6,245 nt of DNA from Chthonomonadaceae bacterium (GCA_025355115.1 JANXLO010000299.1:1-6245), one strand, 5' to 3'. Shown: positions 1 to 5,573, counted from the first letter of the stretch. The notes: generated by a model from the sequence alone, not told the origin. A program made the numbers and translations.

Positions 1-111
1 GGGCACAGGAATATGCGCGCCGACGGCAAACACCATCATCATCACGAGCACAAAGCTGATGCGCTTCCGCAATTCAGGAATGGACCAAGCTCTAATTATT
101 GCCTCAATCAT
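1..111 (-). CDS. secY: SecY protein translocase subunit, N-terminal fragment (runs off the window)
   Basis: SecY forms the central channel of the Sec translocon in the inner membrane. Only the first 37 codons are present; the gene leaves the window at base 1. The translation starts MIEAIIRAWSIPELRKR and then enters a hydrophobic stretch (about residues 18-31) followed by HIPVP. This is the usual SecY beginning: a short amphipathic cytosolic N-terminus, a basic LRKRI patch and the first membrane helix. The ATG at 109-111 is preceded by AAGGGA, which overlaps the rplO stop codon, leaving 10 nt between stop and start. Its position directly after rplO matches the conserved end of the spc operon. 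The family call is firm; nothing can be said about the rest of the protein. Confidence 0.93.
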   Translation of the reverse strand, partial: MIEAIIRAWSIPELRKRISFVLVMMMVFAVGAHIPVP

Positions 112-121
112 GCGTGTTCCC

Positions 122-583
122 TTAGCGTCTTCGCGCTGCCAGCACTGTGGTGGTGCCGCCCGCCGCCTTGAGCTTCTCTTCCGCGGTCTGGCTGAACTTC
201 TGCGCGTGGACGGTCAAGCTTTTGGTCACCTCGCCGGTGCCAAGCACTTTAAGTCCCGCATGAATGTCGCGCAGGATGCCTCGCTCAACGAGCAGCTCAG
301 GAGTGATCGTCGTGCCTTCTTCGAAGTTTTCCTCGAGAATGTACAGGTTGACGAGCGCATAGAATTTCTTGTTGACTGGCTTGAAGCCACGCAACTGCGG
401 CAGACGACGATGGAGAGGAGTCTGACCACCTTCGAAGTTGGGGTTGATCTGTCCGCGGGACTTGTTGCCCTTGTGTCCGCGTGTACTGGTCTTGCCATGT
501 CCGGAGCCGCCGCCGCGCCCAACCCGCTTGCGCCGGTGCGTCGAGCCTGCGGCAGGCTGCATATTGTGAATACCGATTGCCAT
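122..583 (-). CDS. rplO: 50S ribosomal protein L15
   Basis: L15 binds 23S rRNA and helps assemble the large subunit. The 153-aa product has the L15 layout. The basic, glycine-rich N-terminal tail (about residues 15-45, including KRVGRGGGSGHGKTSTRGHKG) is followed by the FEGGQTPLHRRLP core and a C-terminal domain with KVLGTGEVTKSLTV and AGGT. The start chosen is the ATG at 581-583, because AGGAGAG lies just upstream (587-593) and the protein then begins MAIGIHNMQPAAGS, as expected for L15. An in-frame ATG at 625 would add 14 residues and has no such site. The length is within the usual 145-160 aa. It lies between rpmD and secY, its conserved position. Transcripts entering from rpmD could fold into two hairpins just ahead of its ribosome binding site. 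Confidence 0.97.
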   Translation of the reverse strand: MAIGIHNMQPAAGSTHRRKRVGRGGGSGHGKTSTRGHKGNKSRGQINPNFEGGQTPLHRRLPQLRGFKPVNKKFYALVNLYILEENFEEGTTITPELLVERGILRDIHAGLKVLGTGEVTKSLTVHAQKFSQTAEEKLKAAGGTTTVLAARRR

Positions 584-594
584 TTTCTCTCCTA

Positions 595-634
595 CCCCTT
601 GCGCGGCCCTGTCGCGGGCCGACACTGCGCGGGG
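595..634 (-). promoter_or_regulatory. Imperfect GC-rich hairpin beside the rplO ribosome binding site
   Basis: On the transcript strand an inner stem TGTCG/CGACA (610-614 with 620-624) closes a 5-nt loop. An outer stem pairs CCCCGCGC (627-634) with GCGC (601-604) and GGGG (595-598) across a 2-nt bulge, with an asymmetric internal loop between the two stems. The outer stem ends next to the rplO Shine-Dalgarno at 587-593. The pairing is visible in the sequence; a role in modulating rplO translation is inference. It could be chance pairing in GC-rich DNA. Confidence 0.35.
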
Positions 635-635
635 A

Positions 636-664
636 GGGCCGCCCCTGCTCGTGAGGGACGGCCC
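636..664 (-). promoter_or_regulatory. 11-bp stem hairpin after rpmD
   Basis: The rpmD-rplO spacer reads GGGCCGTCCCT, a 7-nt loop, then AGGGGCGGCCC on the transcript strand. This is an 11-bp stem with ten Watson-Crick pairs and one G-U wobble (a C-A mismatch on the opposite strand), so it pairs better as sense RNA. No T-run follows, so it is not a standard intrinsic terminator. It may protect or separate the upstream message, or affect coupling to rplO. Function unknown. Confidence 0.4.
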
Positions 665-679
665 GAACGATAGCGGGTG

Positions 680-877
680 TCAGACCTGCTCTTCGGTGAC
701 CTGCTCCACATGAACCAGATGCCTGATCTTGTGGCACATGCCCCGGATGACAAGATTGTCGTCATGGAAGCGCACTTGCTGAAGCTTCGTGAAGCCCAGG
801 GAACGGGCGGTTGCCCGATGCGAGGCCGCGTAGCCGATAGGGCTTTTCTTCAGTGTGATTTTGAGCTTAACCGCCAT
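680..877 (-). CDS. rpmD: 50S ribosomal protein L30
   Basis: L30 is a small protein of the large subunit. The 65-aa product starts MAVKLKITLKKSPIGY and contains the typical 'TARSLGFTKLQQ' and 'IRGMCHKIRHLVHVEQV' segments of bacterial L30, which is usually about 58-65 aa. The ATG at 875-877 was chosen because GGAGGGG (882-888) lies at good spacing. An upstream in-frame ATG at 946 would place 23 unrelated residues inside rpsE. The first 11 nt overlap the end of rpsE, so the L30 start codon and the S5 stop codon share the run ATGGCGGTTAA and translation is probably coupled. Its place between rpsE and rplO is the standard one. Confidence 0.95.
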   Translation of the reverse strand: MAVKLKITLKKSPIGYAASHRATARSLGFTKLQQVRFHDDNLVIRGMCHKIRHLVHVEQVTEEQV

Positions 878-1400
878 GATGCCCCTCCAGTTTCCGCATC
901 CAGGGAGCGAGCGCATCGACTGTGGTGCCGCGAAGCCGCGCCACATCTTCCACTCGCTTCAGTTTCTTCAGGGCTTCAATGGTGGCCCAGGCGATATTGA
1001 CGGAGTTAGATGAGCCGAGCGACTTGCCCAGAACATCGTGAACGCCCGCCAGCTCGAGGATAGTGCGCATGCTGCTGCCTGCCACAAGCCCTGTTCCAGG
1101 GGAGGCTGGCTTGAGCATGACTTCCGCCGCGCCCTCATGGACGAACAGCTCGTGCGGCAGGGTGCCTCCCACGATGGGAACGAGAATGATCGCCTTTTTG
1201 GCCGCTTCGACGCCTTTGCGGATAGCATCGGGAATGGCGCGCGCTTTGCCCAGGCCTACGCCGACATGTCCGTTGCCATCGCCAACCACGACCAGCGCGC
1301 TCCAGCTCATGGTGCGTCCGCCCTTGGTGGTCTTCTGACATTTGTTCGTTTTTATGACGCGCTCTTCGAGGTTCAGCGTATCAGGATTTATCTTCGCCAA
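867..1400 (-). CDS. rpsE: 30S ribosomal protein S5 (TTG start)
   Basis: S5 sits on the back of the 30S subunit near S4 and contributes to decoding accuracy and mRNA unwinding at the entry channel. The 177-aa product has the S5 double-stranded-RNA-binding fold: LEERVIK at 11-17, KGGR at 26-29, then SALVVVGDGNGHVGVGLGKA at 34-53. The C-terminal domain follows with GTGLVAGSSMRTILELAGVHDVLGKSLGS-type sequence. Translation appears to start at TTG (1398-1400), since AAGGAG lies at 1407-1412 with 6-nt spacing and no ATG in this frame fits the family N-terminus. The length is slightly above the usual 160-170 aa. rplR ends 10 nt upstream, and the 3' end overlaps rpmD by 11 nt. Confidence 0.96.
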   Translation of the reverse strand: MAKINPDTLNLEERVIKTNKCQKTTKGGRTMSWSALVVVGDGNGHVGVGLGKARAIPDAIRKGVEAAKKAIILVPIVGGTLPHELFVHEGAAEVMLKPASPGTGLVAGSSMRTILELAGVHDVLGKSLGSSNSVNIAWATIEALKKLKRVEDVARLRGTTVDALAPWMRKLEGHHGG

Positions 1401-1406
1401 CGATTG

Positions 1407-1412
1407 CTCCTT
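1407..1412 (-). promoter_or_regulatory. Shine-Dalgarno fixing the rpsE TTG start, fused to the rplR stop codon
   Basis: The transcript strand reads TAAGGAGCAATCGTTG. The rplR stop (TAA, 1411-1413) overlaps the AAGGAG site, and TTG follows 6 nt after it. This supports the TTG as the rpsE start and suggests that ribosomes ending rplR reinitiate on rpsE. Confidence 0.75.
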
Positions 1413-1776
1413 AGAACTTTAGTCCGTTCTCGCGCGCACTGTCAGCGAGAGCCTGTATACGCCCATGATACTTGTAGCCGCCCCGGTCGAAGACGATGGC
1501 GGTGACGCCAAGGGTCTGCGCCCGCTCCGCGATAAGCTTGCCGACGAGTTTCGCCGCACCAACATCGCCGCCGGTTTTCAGGCTGTCGCGCAGATCCTTC
1601 TCCACAGTGGAGGCGGCGGCGAGCGTGCGTCCGGTCGTATCGTCAATCAGTTGTGCATAGATGTGCTGAAGGCTTCGGGAGACGTTCAGGCGCGGTCGCT
1701 CTGCGGACCCGATCACCTTGAAGCGCAGCCGGCGGTGACGCTTTTTGCGAAGCACTTCCTTATCTTCAATTCGCAT
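1411..1776 (-). CDS. rplR: 50S ribosomal protein L18
   Basis: L18 binds 5S rRNA with L5 and places it in the central protuberance. The 121-aa product matches the family's usual 115-122 aa. A basic N-terminal tail ([12 protein letters not shown], about residues 9-20) is followed by [20 protein letters not shown], then the C-terminal [31 protein letters not shown] signature, split here into [12 protein letters not shown] and the ARENGLKF end. The ATG at 1774-1776 gives the standard N-terminus. An ATG at 1863 would add 29 residues of non-conserved sequence covering a putative promoter. The Shine-Dalgarno is weak: GAGAGGAAA at long spacing, or GGAAAAC closer. The 148-bp gap from rplF is unusually long for this operon. 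Confidence 0.96.
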   Translation of the reverse strand: MRIEDKEVLRKKRHRRLRFKVIGSAERPRLNVSRSLQHIYAQLIDDTTGRTLAAASTVEKDLRDSLKTGGDVGAAKLVGKLIAERAQTLGVTAIVFDRGGYKYHGRIQALADSARENGLKF

Positions 1777-1861
1777 GTTTTCCGGTTTCCTCTCGCGCTG
1801 GATTGCCGACCCAACGCTATACCTGGCGTGCCGACGGGGAATCCGCGGGACGCAAGGGTTC

Positions 1862-1870
1862 ATTATACCA
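1862..1870 (-). promoter_or_regulatory. Candidate extended -10 promoter upstream of rplR
   Basis: The transcript strand reads TGGTATAAT, a perfect TGnTATAAT extended -10 element; the hexamer is at 1862-1867. No good -35 box lies 16-18 nt upstream (the 17-nt position reads AGAGAA), as is often so for extended -10 promoters. A start about 7 nt downstream would give a leader of roughly 80 nt before the rplR ATG. It could drive rplR-rpsE-rpmD-rplO-secY independently of the upstream operon. The motif is seen; its activity is inferred. Confidence 0.45.
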
Positions 1871-1886
1871 CAGTCGAGCCCGATTT

Positions 1887-1916
1887 CTCTACCCCGCGCG
1901 AAAGCGCGGGGTAGAG
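1887..1916 (-). repeat. Perfect 13-bp inverted repeat with 4-nt loop after rplF
   Basis: CTCTACCCCGCGC (1887-1899 on the plus strand), loop GAAA (1900-1903), then its exact reverse complement (1904-1916). It begins 8 nt after the rplF stop codon. Neither direction is followed by a T-run, so a classical intrinsic terminator is not supported. The loop is GAAA on the plus strand and TTTC in the operon transcript. It could be an RNA stability element, an attenuator working with the promoter just downstream, or one copy of a dispersed palindromic repeat. Only one copy is in this window. Confidence 0.75.
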
Positions 1917-1924
1917 CATCGACT

Positions 1925-2500
1925 CTATTTCTTGCCCTTGCCGCCCTTGCCGGAAGCCTTGCCCTGCTTGCGGCGAACAGCCTCGCCGCGATAGCGGATG
2001 CCTTTGCCCTTATAGGGCTCCGGCTTGCGCAGCTTGCGAATCTCAGCGGCGGTCTGTCCCACTCGCTCTTTGTCTATGCCGGAGATGGTGACGATGGCGT
2101 TGCGCGACTGAGGATCGTTGGCGACCGCGAACGCGATTCCCTCTCGGGGCATGACCTCTATGGAGTGCGAAAAGCCGACAGTGAGCTGAAGCGTCTGTCC
2201 CACCATCGTGGCGCGGAACCCGACGCCGATGATCTCAAGCTGCTTCGTGTAGCCGACGGTGACGCCTTCCACCATATTCGCGACCAGAGTGCGGGTCAGG
2301 CCGTGCAGAGCACGATGCTCTTTTTTGTCGGTGGGCCGGCCCACTGTCAGTGTGCCGCCCTCCTGCGTATAGATCAGTTCCGGGCTGAGGTGACGCATCA
2401 GCGTCCCTTTGGGGCCCTTGACCGTGACTGTGCCGTCCTCCGTCGGAGAAACGGTCACATTGGCGGGAACTGTGATCGGTCTTCTACCAATACGTGACAT
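1925..2500 (-). CDS. rplF: 50S ribosomal protein L6
   Basis: L6 is a 23S rRNA-binding protein near the factor-binding site of the large subunit. The 191-aa product starts [15 protein letters not shown] and has VKGPKGTL near residue 27, and the family signature [11 protein letters not shown] at 160-170. It is longer than the common 175-184 aa because of a lysine/glycine-rich C-terminal tail (about residues 178-191, ending GKGGKGKK). The ATG at 2498-2500 follows GGGAGAGAG at a 5-nt spacing. rpsH ends 38 nt upstream. Downstream, a strong inverted repeat begins a few bases after the stop. Confidence 0.97.
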   Translation of the reverse strand: MSRIGRRPITVPANVTVSPTEDGTVTVKGPKGTLMRHLSPELIYTQEGGTLTVGRPTDKKEHRALHGLTRTLVANMVEGVTVGYTKQLEIIGVGFRATMVGQTLQLTVGFSHSIEVMPREGIAFAVANDPQSRNAIVTISGIDKERVGQTAAEIRKLRKPEPYKGKGIRYRGEAVRRKQGKASGKGGKGKK

Positions 2501-2538
2501 AGAAACTCTCTCCCGTTCATGAGCGTGTCGCTGGCCGA

Positions 2539-2940
2539 CTACCAGACGTAGCAGAGGATTTCGCCGCCGACGCCCTTTTTGCGGGCTTCGCGGTCGGTCA
2601 TCAGGCCATGCGAGGTGGACAGGATGGCGATGCCCAGTCCGCGCAGGACTCGGGGGATCTTCTCCTTGTCACAGTAGACGCGCAGGCCAGGCTTGCTGAT
2701 GCGCTTCAGGTCAGTGATGACCTTCTCGCGCTTGATGCCGTATTTCAGGGCGATTTTAATCTTGTCCTGCGGCTCCTGCTTGATGACCTCGAAGCTTTTT
2801 ATGAACCCTTCGCGCAGCAGAATCTTCGTGACCTCGACCTTGAGATTCGATGAGGAGATCTCCAGCGAATCGTGGTTGGCACGGTTGGCGTTGCGGATTC
2901 GGGTCAGCAGGTCGGCGATAGGATCGGTGGTATAAGCCAT
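2539..2940 (-). CDS. rpsH: 30S ribosomal protein S8
   Basis: S8 binds the central domain of 16S rRNA and is a primary assembly protein. In E. coli it also represses its own (spc) operon by binding the mRNA around the rplE start. The 133-aa product begins [18 protein letters not shown], the standard S8 N-terminus, and ends with the family signature, including [15 protein letters not shown] and [11 protein letters not shown]. Its length is typical (about 130-133 aa). The ATG at 2938-2940 is preceded by TAGGAG (2948-2953), in which the rpsN stop codon TAG overlaps the Shine-Dalgarno. The stop-to-start gap is 10 nt, so coupling to rpsN is likely. Confidence 0.97.
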   Translation of the reverse strand: MAYTTDPIADLLTRIRNANRANHDSLEISSSNLKVEVTKILLREGFIKSFEVIKQEPQDKIKIALKYGIKREKVITDLKRISKPGLRVYCDKEKIPRVLRGLGIAILSTSHGLMTDREARKKGVGGEILCYVW

Positions 2941-2950
2941 GTTTTTTCTC

Positions 2951-3136
2951 CTACCAGCTCGACTTCGTGACGCCCGGGATCAGCCCCTTGTGCGCCATTT
3001 CACGGAAACAGATGCGGCAGATGCCGAAGCGTCGTATGACGCCCCGCGAACGTCCGCAGACGTTGCAGCGGGTATAAGCGCGAACCGCAAACTTGGGCTT
3101 GCGTTTCTGCTTTTCGATCAATGCTTGCTTTGCCAA
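2951..3136 (-). CDS. rpsN: 30S ribosomal protein S14, zinc-binding type Z (TTG start)
   Basis: S14 sits in the head of the 30S subunit. The 61-aa product is exactly the usual length of the short zinc-containing form (type Z). It starts with [15 protein letters not shown] after the initiator and carries two zinc-binding pairs, CNVC (C24, C27) and CRIC (C40, C43). It ends with [14 protein letters not shown], the conserved type Z tail. The start is a TTG at 3134-3136, chosen because GGAGG (3144-3148) lies 7 nt upstream and the protein then matches the family. An in-frame ATG at 3223 would add 29 residues unlike S14. It follows the EF-G-like gene by 102 nt; in the standard operon it directly follows rplE. 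Confidence 0.96.
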   Translation of the reverse strand: MAKQALIEKQKRKPKFAVRAYTRCNVCGRSRGVIRRFGICRICFREMAHKGLIPGVTKSSW

Positions 3137-3143
3137 AAAAGAT

Positions 3144-3148
3144 CCTCC
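3144..3148 (-). promoter_or_regulatory. Shine-Dalgarno deciding the rpsN TTG start
   Basis: GGAGG on the transcript strand, followed by ATCTTTT and then TTG. No ATG or GTG lies in a suitable position and frame, so TTG is the best start. Confidence 0.75.
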
Positions 3149-3238
3149 GTCCGATGATGTCGGGGCTTGTGCCCCTGTCACGTCGCCCGCCTGGATCGAA
3201 GTCCAGTCGGACTGCCGTGCCAAGAATGTGCTGGACCG

Positions 3239-5317
3239 TCAGTGGTCCGCCTCGCGCTCCTTCTTGTGGTTCGCGATGATGGTCTGCGCAAGATGCGCCG
3301 GGACTTCCTCATAGTGGGAAGCCGATGCCGTGAAAGTGCCTCGCCCCCGCGAAATTGATCGCAGGTCTATCGCGTAGCGCAGCAGTTCGGCCTGCGGCAC
3401 GGTCGCTCGGAGCCGGGTCTTGCCCGTTCCGGCGCTTTCCGTGCCGACGATGCGTCCCCTTTTGCCGGTCAGATCGCTCATCACGTCTCCCAGCATCCCT
3501 TCGGGGATCAAAACTTCGATGTTCAGTATCGGCTCCAGCAATGTCGGAGCGGCTTTCTCCGTCACGGCGTGAAACCCGGCAATGCCCGCCATGATGAAGG
3601 CGGCCTCGGACGAATCTACGTCGTGATACGATCCGTTGAAGCAGGTGACCCGGACATCTACGACGGGATGCCCTGCCAGACTGCCAGTCTCCATCGCCTG
3701 CCGGACGCCCTTCTCGACAGCCGGTATGAACTGCCTCGGGATCGAGCCGCCCACCACAGCGTCCACGTACTCGAAGCCTCCGCCCCGGTTCGGCTCGATG
3801 CGGAGCCAGCAGTCGCCGAACTGGCCGCGTCCGCCAGTCTGCTTCTTATGTCGTCCCTGCGCCTCGGCCTTCTGCGTCACCGTCTCGCGGAACGGGATTT
3901 TCTGATCCACCACCTCTACCGTGGCCCCGAACTTCTTCAGACGCTCGATGACTATGGCGAGATGAGTCTCCCCCACGCCGCACAAAATCGTCTGGCCCGT
4001 CTCCGGATCGCGCCGGAACTTGAACGCGGGATCGGAAGCCGCCACACGTTGAAGCGCTGGCCCCATTTTGTCCTCGTCCACTTTCGACTTTGCTGTCACC
4101 GCCTGCTCGAAGATCGGCTCCCCAATTGGAATTGCATCCAGCAGAATGGGCTTCGCCGGGTCGCAGAGAGTATCTCCGGTGTGCGTGTCAATGAGCTTGG
4201 CCGTCACTCCGATGTCGCCCGCATGGACTTCCGGGCACGGCTCCTGGCTCTTGCCCCGCGCATAGGAGAGTTGCCCAATCCGCTCCTCTTTGCCGCGCGT
4301 AGAGTTCAGCACCGCAGTCCCGCCCTTCAGCACCCCGGACTGGACGCGAAAATAGTTCAGCGTCCCCAGGAAAGGGTCGGCTATGGTCTTGAAGATCAAA
4401 ACGGCCAACGGAGCGGCATCCGTCGCGTCCCTGCGCTCGGCGGCTCCCGTCTGGGGGTGCTTGCCGTGAATATGCTCCACCTCTATCGGATTAGGAAACT
4501 CATGCACGATGATGTCGAGCAGGTCGGTCATCCCAATGTCACGCGACGCGCTGCCGCACAGAACGGGAACCACTTTACCGGCGTCGATCCCCTCATGCAG
4601 GCCGCGAACTATCTCATCATGCGAGAGCGCCTCGCCGTTTAAAAACTTTTCGATCAGTTCGTCGTCGCCCTCGGCGGCGGACTCGACCAGCAGCTCGCGG
4701 TACTGGAGGGCCTCCGCCATGCACTCCGGCGGGATCTCCGAGCACTCAACTTCCTTACCCGCGCCGACGAAAGCCTTCATTTCAACCAGGTCGATGACGC
4801 CAACGAACTTCTCCGCAGACCCAATCGGCAACTGGAATGGCGCGATGATAGTGCCGTAACGGGCGCGCAGTGACTGGAGCACCATTCCAAAATCTGCGTT
4901 CTCTCGATCCATCTTGTTGACGAAGATGGCTCGAGGCAGGTTTCGCTCGGCGGCGAGCTCCCAGGCGTTTTCGAAGCCCACCTCCGGCTCGCCCTGCGCG
5001 GGAGTCACCAGGATAGCGGCTTCCACCACACTCAGTGCGCTCAGCACTTCGCCCTGAAAGTCCAGATAGCCAGGCACATCGACGATATTGATCTTCGCGC
5101 CTTGCCACTCGCAAGGTGCCAGAGCTACGTTGATGCTGATGCGTCTCCGCTGCTCCTCGGGATCGAAGTCGCACGTCGTGGTGCCCTCCTCCGTGCGGCC
5201 CAGGCGATCTATTTCGCCGGAGACGTACAGCAGGGCTTCCGCCAGCGACGTCTTTCCGACTCCCTGATGCCCGAACAGCCCGACATTGCGTATCTCCCGG
5301 ATTCCGTAGCTTTTCAT
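3239..5317 (-). CDS. EF-G-like translational GTPase (EF-G paralog, FusA2-type)
   Basis: This 692-aa protein is colinear with elongation factor G, the GTPase that drives ribosomal translocation. Motifs in order: P-loop GHQGVGKTS (16-24), switch I region GTTTCDFDPEEQRRRISI (45-62), G3 DVPGYLDF (80-87), G4 NKMD (134-137) and a GSA motif (255-257). Domain II spans about 303-386, with DPFLGTLNYFRVQSG and TGDTLCD. Domain III carries GETHLAI (449-455). Domain IV has GGRGQFGD (495-502) and GSYHDVDSSE (562-571), and domain V runs from about 594 to 680. The switch I text and DVPGY (Tyr84 replacing the catalytic His of DTPGH) resemble the EF-G-2/EF-G-like subfamily rather than classical FusA. The conserved domain IV tip, including the His of SYHDVD, favours a ribosomal translocase-like role. 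The ATG at 5315-5317 follows GAGGAGAG at 9-nt spacing. It interrupts the usual rplE-rpsN adjacency. The subfamily is inferred from motifs; whether the genome has another fusA is unknown. Confidence 0.93.
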   Translation of the reverse strand: MKSYGIREIRNVGLFGHQGVGKTSLAEALLYVSGEIDRLGRTEEGTTTCDFDPEEQRRRISINVALAPCEWQGAKINIVDVPGYLDFQGEVLSALSVVEAAILVTPAQGEPEVGFENAWELAAERNLPRAIFVNKMDRENADFGMVLQSLRARYGTIIAPFQLPIGSAEKFVGVIDLVEMKAFVGAGKEVECSEIPPECMAEALQYRELLVESAAEGDDELIEKFLNGEALSHDEIVRGLHEGIDAGKVVPVLCGSASRDIGMTDLLDIIVHEFPNPIEVEHIHGKHPQTGAAERRDATDAAPLAVLIFKTIADPFLGTLNYFRVQSGVLKGGTAVLNSTRGKEERIGQLSYARGKSQEPCPEVHAGDIGVTAKLIDTHTGDTLCDPAKPILLDAIPIGEPIFEQAVTAKSKVDEDKMGPALQRVAASDPAFKFRRDPETGQTILCGVGETHLAIVIERLKKFGATVEVVDQKIPFRETVTQKAEAQGRHKKQTGGRGQFGDCWLRIEPNRGGGFEYVDAVVGGSIPRQFIPAVEKGVRQAMETGSLAGHPVVDVRVTCFNGSYHDVDSSEAAFIMAGIAGFHAVTEKAAPTLLEPILNIEVLIPEGMLGDVMSDLTGKRGRIVGTESAGTGKTRLRATVPQAELLRYAIDLRSISRGRGTFTASASHYEEVPAHLAQTIIANHKKEREADH

Positions 5318-5573
5318 CGCGTCTTACTCTCCTCGCCATGGTGTAACAACCACGCCGAGCAGCCTCTTTGCAGCGCGACGCGTTGCCCAGTCTCGTGAAG
5401 GTTTCTCTTCTCGATCCGTTCATCGTCGTCGCGTCCATCCGAAGCCGAAAAGTCGCGGCGGCGAAGGCAGAGCAAACACAGAACTCTATTCAGTTTTCAA
5501 ATATATCACAATGCTTGCCTTGTTTAGTGAGGCAGACGAAACGACAACTTCCGCCTGCCCTACTATACGCGAA
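5318..5573 (-). other. 256-bp non-coding gap between rplE and the EF-G-like gene
   Basis: No convincing gene was found here. The rplE-proximal half contains an AT-rich stretch (about 5480-5515) unlike the surrounding GC-rich coding DNA, with promoter-like elements. Near the rplE stop, GGCAGGCG and CGTCTGCC (5552-5559 with 5531-5538) can form an 8-bp stem with one G-U pair and a 13-nt loop. No T-run follows, so a terminator is not established. The downstream half is a GC-rich leader of about 180 nt. A frame opening with ATG at 5438 runs through it into the GTPase gene out of frame and is not a plausible gene. Confidence 0.6.
5500..5508 (-). promoter_or_regulatory. Candidate promoter for the EF-G-like gene
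   Basis: The transcript strand reads TGATATATT, an extended -10 (TGn plus TATATT, 5 of 6 matches to TATAAT; hexamer at 5500-5505). A second reading is TTGTGA (5506-5511), a 17-nt spacer and TAGAGT, each box matching 4 of 6. Either lies in the AT-rich part of the gap and would give a leader of roughly 165-185 nt. The motifs are visible; their use is inferred. Confidence 0.4.

Noticed and set aside
297..737. A minus-strand frame overlapping rplO and rpmD in another frame
   Set aside because: Out-of-frame shadow of rplO and its upstream spacer; rplO itself is unmistakable.
1887..1916. Intrinsic terminator after rplF
   Set aside because: The stem is strong but neither strand has a T-run immediately after it.
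1887..1916. CRISPR repeat
   Set aside because: The CCCCGCGC...GCGCGGGG core faintly recalls some CRISPR repeats, but there is one copy only, with no spacers or cas genes.
1745..2497. A 250-codon open frame on the plus strand across rplF and the rplF-rplR spacer
   Set aside because: Antisense shadow of rplF. Its translation has no recognisable domain and I see no supporting ribosome binding site.
3137..3223. A 29-residue N-terminal extension of S14 from an upstream ATG
   Set aside because: The extension is unlike S14, and the TTG at 3134-3136 with GGAGG upstream gives exactly the 61-aa type Z protein.
3137..3238. Promoter in the spacer between the EF-G-like gene and rpsN
   Set aside because: TTGGCA followed 17 nt later by TTCGAT is a poor -10 match, and the small stems there (GGGGC/GCCCC, AGTCC/GGACT) are only 5 bp, so I do not call a promoter or terminator.
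3569..4642. A 357-codon open frame on the plus strand opposite the EF-G-like gene
   Set aside because: It lies wholly antisense to a gene with intact, recognisable protein motifs, its translation shows no family signature, and long antisense frames are common in GC-rich DNA.
4782..5438. A 218-codon minus-strand frame starting in the leader of the EF-G-like gene
   Set aside because: It runs out of frame through the GTPase domain and is basic, low-complexity sequence without a family signature.
5485..5500. TTTGAAAACTGAA, similar to text seen in rRNA-operon leaders of Firmicutes
   Set aside because: No rRNA or tRNA sequence is nearby, and the match is short and AT-rich, so chance is the simplest explanation.
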